The notes beneath the pieces are model-generated. The model was not told the DNA's origin and made no database searches. It was given only the letters and a program-made list of their open reading frames with translations. Below are positions 58,261 to 64,000 of a DNA stretch of 64,000 bases, in pieces; positions within the stretch are counted from its first letter, which is position 1, and every line of letters starts with the position of its first letter. Both the position numbers and the translations under genes were made by a program. Origin of the DNA: Linum tenue (Eukaryota > Streptophyta > Magnoliopsida > Malpighiales > Linaceae). The stretch lies in assembly GCA_946122785.1 (NCBI GenBank), contig CAMGYJ010000011.1, positions 8,866,001-8,930,000 on the forward strand. Reading direction: 5' to 3'.

Positions 58261-60250
58261 ACTACCAATCATGCAAGGGATAGTGAAACTCCCTGGGTCT
58301 TTTCGCTTCTCTGGTAGTTTGTTCTGCAGGATGGCAGAACACTCCTCATTGAGCATCACCGTTGACAGCTCCCCAAGCTTCCTCTTGTTGGTGAGGAGAT
58401 CCTTCATGAACTTGGCATACTTGGGCATCTTCGATAATGCCTCCATGAAGGGCATGCTTATGTTTACCTGCTTCAGCATTCCCATGATCTTGGCAAACTC
58501 AGTCTCCAGTCGGTCTTTGTGCAACCGAGTAGGAAAGGGAAGCTACGGTACATACTCCTTCACCACTGGTTGCGGTTTAGGAGCAGGCACCTCAACCTCC
58601 TTCTCCATTTCCTCCTCATTAGCTGGAAGTGCTGAAGTAGGGGCCTCTCTCTCTTGTGCCCGAACAGGTGGATCAGCAGTCATCTTGCCACTCCTGGTAG
58701 TGATGGCCTTGCAGTTTTCATTCGGGTCCTGTGGATGAGGGATGGTTTGACCTGGTAGAGTACCGGGAGTCCTCTGAGCCACTGCTTGAGCCACACTTCC
58801 CAGCTGGGTTTGGATATCCTGCAAGACAGCCTGTGTGTTCCTCTGGCCAGTTTGAAGAGCCAGGAATTTACCCGAGGCCTTTTCCATGAACTGATCGATA
58901 GTGTTGAATTTCTGAGCACTTAAACTGGCAAGAGACCACCAGGTCCGCAATTCCACCATCGGGTCACTCTTTACTGGGCCTGCAGGTGCGGCCCCTGTCT
59001 GGGCGGGTTAGAGTGGCTGTTGCGGCTGCTGAAATTGCCCTTGTCTGGGCTGGTAAGGAGGCCTCAGGAAGCCTGGTGGTCCCTGGGGGGACTGGTTGGT
59101 CTAGAATTTGCCCCACCCCAGGAGAAGTTGGGATGCTGGCGCCACCCCTCGTTGTAAGTGTTGCTGTAGGGGTCGAAGCGCCTGGCATTGGCGATGAAGT
59201 CCACCTTCTCCTGGGGAGGTGGAAGACTCCCTCATCGCCTGAAAGTCCTCCACGGTGTGATGGGAGCTCACACCAGTGGCAGTGCATCGCCTGCGGCTGT
59301 CCTGTACCTGCAATCATCCCAGAGCGATCGATGGCCGAAACCAGCTTCGATACCACCTGCACCAAATCAGATGACTGGGTGGCTACAACATGCACACCCC
59401 GCCCTGGTGCTCGTCTCGATCTCCTTGCAGTTCCCCAGTCATAACCCTGCTTATCCATCTCTTCAAAGAGTTGATTCAGCTGTGGCGGTGTTTTGGTGAG
59501 CATATTCCCGCCACAGACCGAGTCAATCAGCTGCTTGTCTTCCGGGAAGAGGCCATGGTAGAAGGTTCCCACCTTGAAGGCGTCAGTAAAACCATGGTTT
59601 GGGACACTTGAGGAAAAGACTGGTGTATCTCTCCCAAGCGTCCCGAATGGTCTCATCTTCATCCTGAGCAAAGTGGGTAATTTGCTTCTGCAGGTCCGCC
59701 GTCTTGGACGGAGGATGGTAGCGAGTGAGGAACTTGTCCGCCAGGTTGGCGAACGTGGTGATCGAGCCTGGAGGGCGAGTGTCTAGCCACTCCTTGGCCT
59801 GCCCCTCTAGAGTAAATGGGAAGTAGCTCAGCTGGATGGCATCGGCTGGGACCCCATTGATCTTGATTCCATCGATCAGCTCGTGGAATCGCCTCAGATC
59901 AGATGTGATCGGGGGCACTCCCCCTCCTTGCCTCGGAACACCACCGAACCGCGCAACATGGTGATGACAGAGGGGCTCACCTCAAAGTTATTCGCTGGTA
60001 CATGAGGGTGCTAAATGGGCGACCTTATGTCCGCGGCTCTAGCGGTCCAGTAGTATCCCATGGTCTTCTCCTCGGGAATGACCAAATCATTGTTCTGTGG
60101 GTCATCCATCTCTTCTTCGTCGGCGATTTGCAGCTGTGATAGCGCCTCCTCCGCATCCAGTCGCGCGTTTAGAGCCCGCTTGAAGTTCCTACAGGTCCGT
60201 TCAAGCTCCTGGTCTAATGGTAGTAAATCTCCCGACTGGCTACGGGTCAT
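58261..60250 (-). pseudogene. Athila gag of element E, broken
   Basis: The ATG at 60250 reads MTRSQSGDLLPLDQELERT, after TTGTGTGCAGGTAGTGC. Stops occur at 60011 and near 59918. The core is well kept (59918-59583): RRFHELIDGIKINGVPADAI, FPFTLEGQAKEWLDTRPPGS and FLTRYHPPSKTADLQKQITH. After a shift near 59595 come VGTFYHGLFPEDKQLIDSVC and a damaged zinc knuckle region (MHCHWCE..). A coiled region (KFNTIDQFMEKASGKFLALQ) and the pre-protease stretch LLTNKRKLGELSTVMLNEEC follow. Confidence 0.85.
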
Positions 60251-60370
60251 GCACTACCTGCACACAATCAGCAAAAGCAACCCGTGAAGGCACACAGGTG
60301 GAAGAGAGAAAATGCAGTAAAGAAAAAGCTAGAGTAACAAACTTTCACGTTTCTCCAATAACCTAGAGGG

Positions 60371-60388
60371 TCCCCGACAACGGCGCCA
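60371..60388 (-). other. Primer-binding site of element E
   Basis: The plus strand TCCCCGACAACGGCGCCA differs at one base from the site of element A. It is six bases from the 5' LTR. Confidence 0.85.
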
Positions 60389-60394
60389 AAAACT

Positions 60395-62858
60395 TGACAC
60401 GCTAAAACACAACACAAAGCTGCGACCAAGTGAAATCGCAGTCCGGAAATGCAGTAACGGGCAAGCTCTAATTGTCAACTTGGGGTCTAGATCTACTGCC
60501 TACTCCGTGTATATCTGTTATCTAGCAAACTAAGTTGAGTGATTGTTGATTTAAGCAAAAGCAGTAAGAAAGCAGGAACTGGTTCGGTTTTCTAAAGCAA
60601 AGGAAGAGTCACTCGGGAATGAGGCCCCCTAGCTCCTTAGTTATGTCTCAGTTGTAATTACCCTGGATTGATTTACTGTTGATTAAACTGCGGAAGATCG
60701 GACAGTAGCTTGGAATCTATTAAGCTGGCCAAGCCCTCTCAGTCCAACTACCCAGCAGACGACTAGTCTTCACCGGGATAGAAAGTTGAGGCTATGAACA
60801 CAGAACTCCACTACTGGAATTGGATTCCAGTACAAAGTAGTAGATTGACTAACTCTCGTATAACCAATCTACTACTACCGAATGATGAAGCTCTAACAAC
60901 CTAATCAGATTCTATCTATCTCAGGTTGCAGCAGAAATCAAGAAAATATGATCAGACTTCAATTGATTCAATGAATCATGCAACATTCGATTAAAACCAA
61001 ACAGTATAAGAATCCCAAGTCATTACAATCAAGATCCCTAACACATGGAACTAAGTTCTTCATACCCAAGTGTGAGAGGGTTCTACTCCATAGAGAGAGA
61101 GAGAGAGAGGGAAACAAAATACAAAGCAGTCATACTCATAACAATGGGAAGAATCTGCTCTGGGATGGTGATCTCCACTCCAAGGATGATTTCCAAGCTT
61201 GATTGATGAAACCCAGCTCCAAAACCACTCTTAGGGGGGGTGTTCTTCGCACTTTCTCTCTCTAGGGCTCTGTTTTTGCTCCAAAAAGTCGATCCCCTCT
61301 CCTTTGCTCGAATTTGGATTAAAACCCAGAAATTCCCGACCACACGGGCAGGCCACACGGCCGTGTGACTTTCCCAGCTGCCCGTGTGAGTGAACAAAAC
61401 GCGGCGTTTCGTTAAGTGACTTCAGGCTTCCTACACGGCCGGGGACACACGGCCGTGTGGAATTTACAGGATGCCCGTGTGAAGGCTCGGTGATTTCCAC
61501 ATGGCCACATGGGTTCCCTTACACGGCCGTGTGGGTTTTTAGCATGGTTCAGGAAACCGTACCGGACATCATACCGGATTTCTTTTCGGTAGGGTATTTT
61601 GTGGTACGACCGTGGTCCAACCGTTTCGTATCGGTAAAATATTATTTTTAAAATAGTAAAATATTTTTTTGTCAAAAAACCGTACCAGTATAGATAGACT
61701 ACCGTACCGAAGTAATATCGGATTATACCGGAATATGCCAGATAATAAATGATAAACTAGTAAATAAACAAGAATACCTACAATATTTTTTATCCTTAGA
61801 AATAAAAAATTATAATAATATGATGCATATTAATTAATGTACAAAACCCAATAAACCCCACCTAAAAAACCATCGAGCCATAAAAGCAGAGACTCATCTC
61901 CATTCTCTGCAGCATATATCTGCAATTCCTTTCTTTCCACAAACACTACTTCTAAAACTCTCTTCTCCACGATTTGGGTCCTCAGTTAGAGGAGATTCTT
62001 CAATTAGAGCAATTTCTTCTTCCCCAATTAGACAAATTGAGTCCTCTGTTTTACTTTCTCCTTGGGTGGTGGAAGATGAAGAATCGGCAGCGCAGGGAGC
62101 AAAGTCGCCAGCCGACAAGCGGCGAAGAAGGGTGATGATTCGAACAGCGCCAGAGCTTCTTCGTTGATCTCCCGTTGAGATGCAATGAATTCGAGCAGAA
62201 CCAAAGCTTGCATGTGGGATAAAATCTCATTCACGGCGACGACGGGGATGGATTCTAAGTAGGCGGAAGGTAACAGTCGGCAGGGAGAACTAGAGAAGAC
62301 GAAGGGGTTGCTGGTCTAAAGTGCAATCTGTGATGGCTGCTTTGGACAGATGAAGAGGATGATACCGGTCGTTCTCAGGCTCGGCTGGGGGAGGCGAATG
62401 ACAGCGGGGAACACGAACATGGAACAACGGCCGGTCTTTAACCAAAACGCGACCACATCTCAAGAATTCTGCAAACCGCCGGTTGCATCAAAACCGGCCG
62501 AGATACCGCGGTACGCCGGTTTGACTTCCCAATACCGGCCGGCAGACTTCTGCAGCGGCATTTGGTGTACCGTTTCATCACTGGTCCGGTTTCCGGTTTT
62601 TCCGGTTCAACCGGCCGGTACGATCCGGTTTCCTGGACCATGGTTTTTAGGCGTGCGATGGCTTCTTCAGCTTCTCGCCAAACGTCCGATCTTCGTCCAA
62701 TCGACCCCGAACTCGTTCCCAAACCTTCATTCACGTATAAGGACCTGAAATATCACAAACAAGAACAGTCTAGCGTGAAATCGGCCTAAAACACGAGAAA
62801 TAAGACTCAAACGGTGTAAGAATGGTGGGCAAAAACATGTGTATATATCAAGTCATCA
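60395..62858 (-). repeat. 5' LTR of element E with hAT insertion
   Basis: The plus strand runs from TGACACGCTAAAAC to CAAGTCATCA. Without the hAT and its extra 8-bp duplication it is about 1.36 kb. CCACACGGCCGTGTGAC is at 61363-61379. It aligns throughout with the 3' LTR. Confidence 0.9.
61543..62642 (+). mobile_element. hAT MITE, copy 3 (CATGGT family)
   Basis: The ends are CATGGTTCAGGAAACCGTAC and, at the right, CCGGTTTCCTGGACCATG. Perfect duplications GTTTTTAG flank it (61535-61542 and 62643-62650), and the sister LTR keeps the empty site. The 1.1 kb body has subterminal CCGGTTTACCGG-like text shared with copy 2. Its own core (about 61860-62340) looks like 5' UTR or exon material on the minus strand but is not identified. 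No transposase is visible. Confidence 0.9.
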
Positions 62859-63757
62859 AGTATAACTACCATGAACTCCAATCTAGAGAGAACCATGCCC
62901 TTCCGTTAAAATTTCCATCCAAAAACCGTTAACCAAGACTGAACTTTGGTTTGGGTGACACAAATGTCTAAAATACCCCTAATAATTTCACTTTAGAATT
63001 TTTTTGGTTCTTTTGTATAGCCAAATAATTCAAATAATTTCACTTTGAAGAGACCCAGAGAAATAAAACGGGACACAAAACTGACATTTTCGCTCCCATT
63101 TGCAGATGTCGGGTCGTCTAAATCTCGGTTCAACCATGATTGACGATTTTTCAATGGAAAGATTAACAGAAGGGCATGTTTGATAATTTTTCAAAGTACA
63201 GGGGCATGTTTGATGTAAAAAATAGTAGAGGGGCATGTTTGATAAAACGTCATAATATAGGGGCATAATAAACGCAAACCGAGCCGGCCGGCCGGACCGA
63301 TAAAACGTCACCCGATCGCAAAACCGGCTCAGATCAGCTATTTAGCCGGAACGGCTTTTTAAAGCGGTTGGATGCAGGCCGGAGCGGTTAACCAGTTGAG
63401 CCGTCCGCTCGGTTTTCACCACTTCCGGCCGTTTTGATTTAATAAAAAAACAAAAGCAAAAATGCAAATTGTCGGGCTGGGCTGCAAAGAAAGAAAACCC
63501 TAGCGACTTATTTCAATTCATCTCCTTCCGTCTTCTTCGCAAATAGAGAGAATAGCGGCGACATCGTCATTGCCATCGCTTCCCAGTCGACGTTCCCAGC
63601 TGCGCCTCTCCCTTCGTCATCGCTTCCCAGTCGGTGTCGTTATCTCCCGTCTCGGCGTCGTCATCGCCATCGCTTCCTCTCGTCATCTCGCGTCTGTAGC
63701 AAACTCCTTGCCCCGCTGGCCGCGTCTCTCAGCGGAACAAAGCTCCGGTACGGCGAT
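62859..63757 (+). promoter_or_regulatory. Upstream region and 5' UTR of the RID3-like gene
   Basis: After the last traces of the C-type LTR (to about 62885) come AT-rich sequence, a 30-base degenerate repeat (63171-63275), a GGCCGGCCGGCC-rich segment (63270-63430) and, from about 63480, a pyrimidine-rich CT leader (CCCTAGCGACTTA..CTTCCGTCTTCTTCGC). The leader repeats ATCGCTTCCCAGTCG twice. No ATG precedes the start codon in the leader from 63540 on. No clear TATA box is seen. Confidence 0.5.
63171..63275 (+). repeat. 30-bp degenerate minisatellite in the gene promoter
   Basis: AGGGGCATGTTTGAT recurs near 63171, 63200 and 63229, with a last partial AGGGGCATAATA near 63259; the period is about 29-30 bases. 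The intervening halves vary. Confidence 0.75.
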
Positions 63758-63970
63758 ATGGAACCGGAGCTGGTAATTGCCTCTTCTTCAGTCGACGCCG
63801 GCATAGGCTGTTGGGACCTCGAAACGGGAGTTAAGCAGCCGCTCCACTACAAATCCTGCGCATCCACCCGCCACGGCCTTTCCGCCGTCGGCAGCCGCTT
63901 CCTCGCATCTTCTCAGCTCCAAGACCCTAAACTCAAAAATGGTTTCATTCACTACTGGTCTTGGTCCAAG
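63758..63970 (+). CDS. RID3: WD40 protein ROOT INITIATION DEFECTIVE 3-like, first exon (partial gene)
   Basis: The ATG at 63758 opens 71 codons beginning MEPELVIASSSVDAGIGCWD and continuing ETGVKQPLHYKSCAS, HGLSAVGSRFLASSQL and GFIHYWSWSK. The reading ends at AAG/GTACTT, a canonical splice donor at 63971, and the gene leaves the window in its first intron. The GxGCWDLETG start, the SCAS..HGL..VG..FLASSQL block and the YWSW ending are characteristic of plant RID3, the WDR18/Ipi3 family. Members form a nucleolar complex for 60S ribosomal subunit maturation. In Arabidopsis RID3 affects shoot meristem formation and regeneration. This is the only intact host coding sequence seen. Codon use is GC-rich at third positions compared with its surroundings. 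Confidence 0.85.
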
Positions 63971-64000
63971 GTACTTAGTCTTTTCTATTCTTTGCCTCCC

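Larger units (their letters stand above)
49009..62858 (-). mobile_element. Element E: full-length Athila retrotransposon
   Basis: Perfect AGTAT duplications flank the element (49004-49008 and 62859-62863). On the minus strand it has a 5' LTR, Asp-type primer site, gag, protease, RT, RNase H, integrase, a palindrome-rich leader with a candidate intron, an env-like ORF, a noncoding region, a polypurine tract and a 3' LTR. It measures 13.85 kb, of which 1.1 kb is a hAT MITE in the 5' LTR. The two LTRs show about ten differences in the first 230 aligned bases by eye. All frames are broken, so it is not autonomous today. Confidence 0.92.

Noticed and set aside
63570..63776. Upstream ORF overlapping the RID3-like start
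   Set aside because: This frame has no ATG start (it begins at TTG) and consists of 5' UTR text. The frame from 63758 carries the recognised protein.

Overview
This is a plant nuclear window: one host exon at the far right edge, and before it about 63 kb of nested, mostly decayed transposable elements. The evidence for a plant is Athila/Calypso-type Ty3/gypsy retrotransposons (Asp-tRNA-like primer site TGGCGCCGTTGCCGGGGA, 3' tract AAGTGTGGGGGAGT, Athila-type gag-pol, env-like ORF), plant Copia, LINE, TRIM and hAT elements, and a host exon ending at a GT splice donor. I cannot name the species. Family names come from motifs read by eye; I could run no search or alignment. Letters A to F below are my own labels.

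Left part (1-15445). The 3' half of an Athila-like element F (+) abuts a chromovirus-like gypsy remnant (protease plus LTR) and an LTR fragment. Next comes a Copia integrase (-) split by element A (8165-13819), a complete non-autonomous Athila-type element with both LTRs. A LINE ORF1 fragment and a Copia 5' end (LTR, Met primer site, gag) follow.

Middle (15446-39854). This is a deep nest. Element B (-, non-autonomous) sits in the Copia gag. A TRIM array sits in the 5' LTR of B. Element D (+, autonomous family) sits in the TRIM array. A solo LTR and a Ds-like hAT sit in the 5' LTR of D, and element C (-) sits in the D integrase. The right halves of all five nested layers are missing, which suggests one deletion near 39855.

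Right part (39855-64000). A hAT MITE is followed by Tat/Ogre-like 3' sequence interrupted by a 2.2 kb putative solo LTR, then a minisatellite, a GC-rich low-complexity patch, a tRNA-like patch and a second Tat-like LTR end. Element E (49009-62858, -) follows. It is a full-length Athila-type retrotransposon with perfect 5-bp target duplications, broken gag-pol and env-like frames, and a hAT MITE in its 5' LTR. The window ends with the promoter, 5' UTR and first coding exon (63758-63970) of a WD40 gene of the RID3/WDR18/Ipi3 family.

How the parts relate. E and D look like the autonomous partners of A: they share LTRs, primer site and 3' noncoding region. A and B have different LTRs but encode the same unrecognised protein in place of gag-pol. 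The four main Athila LTR families each carry clustered short palindromes in U3.
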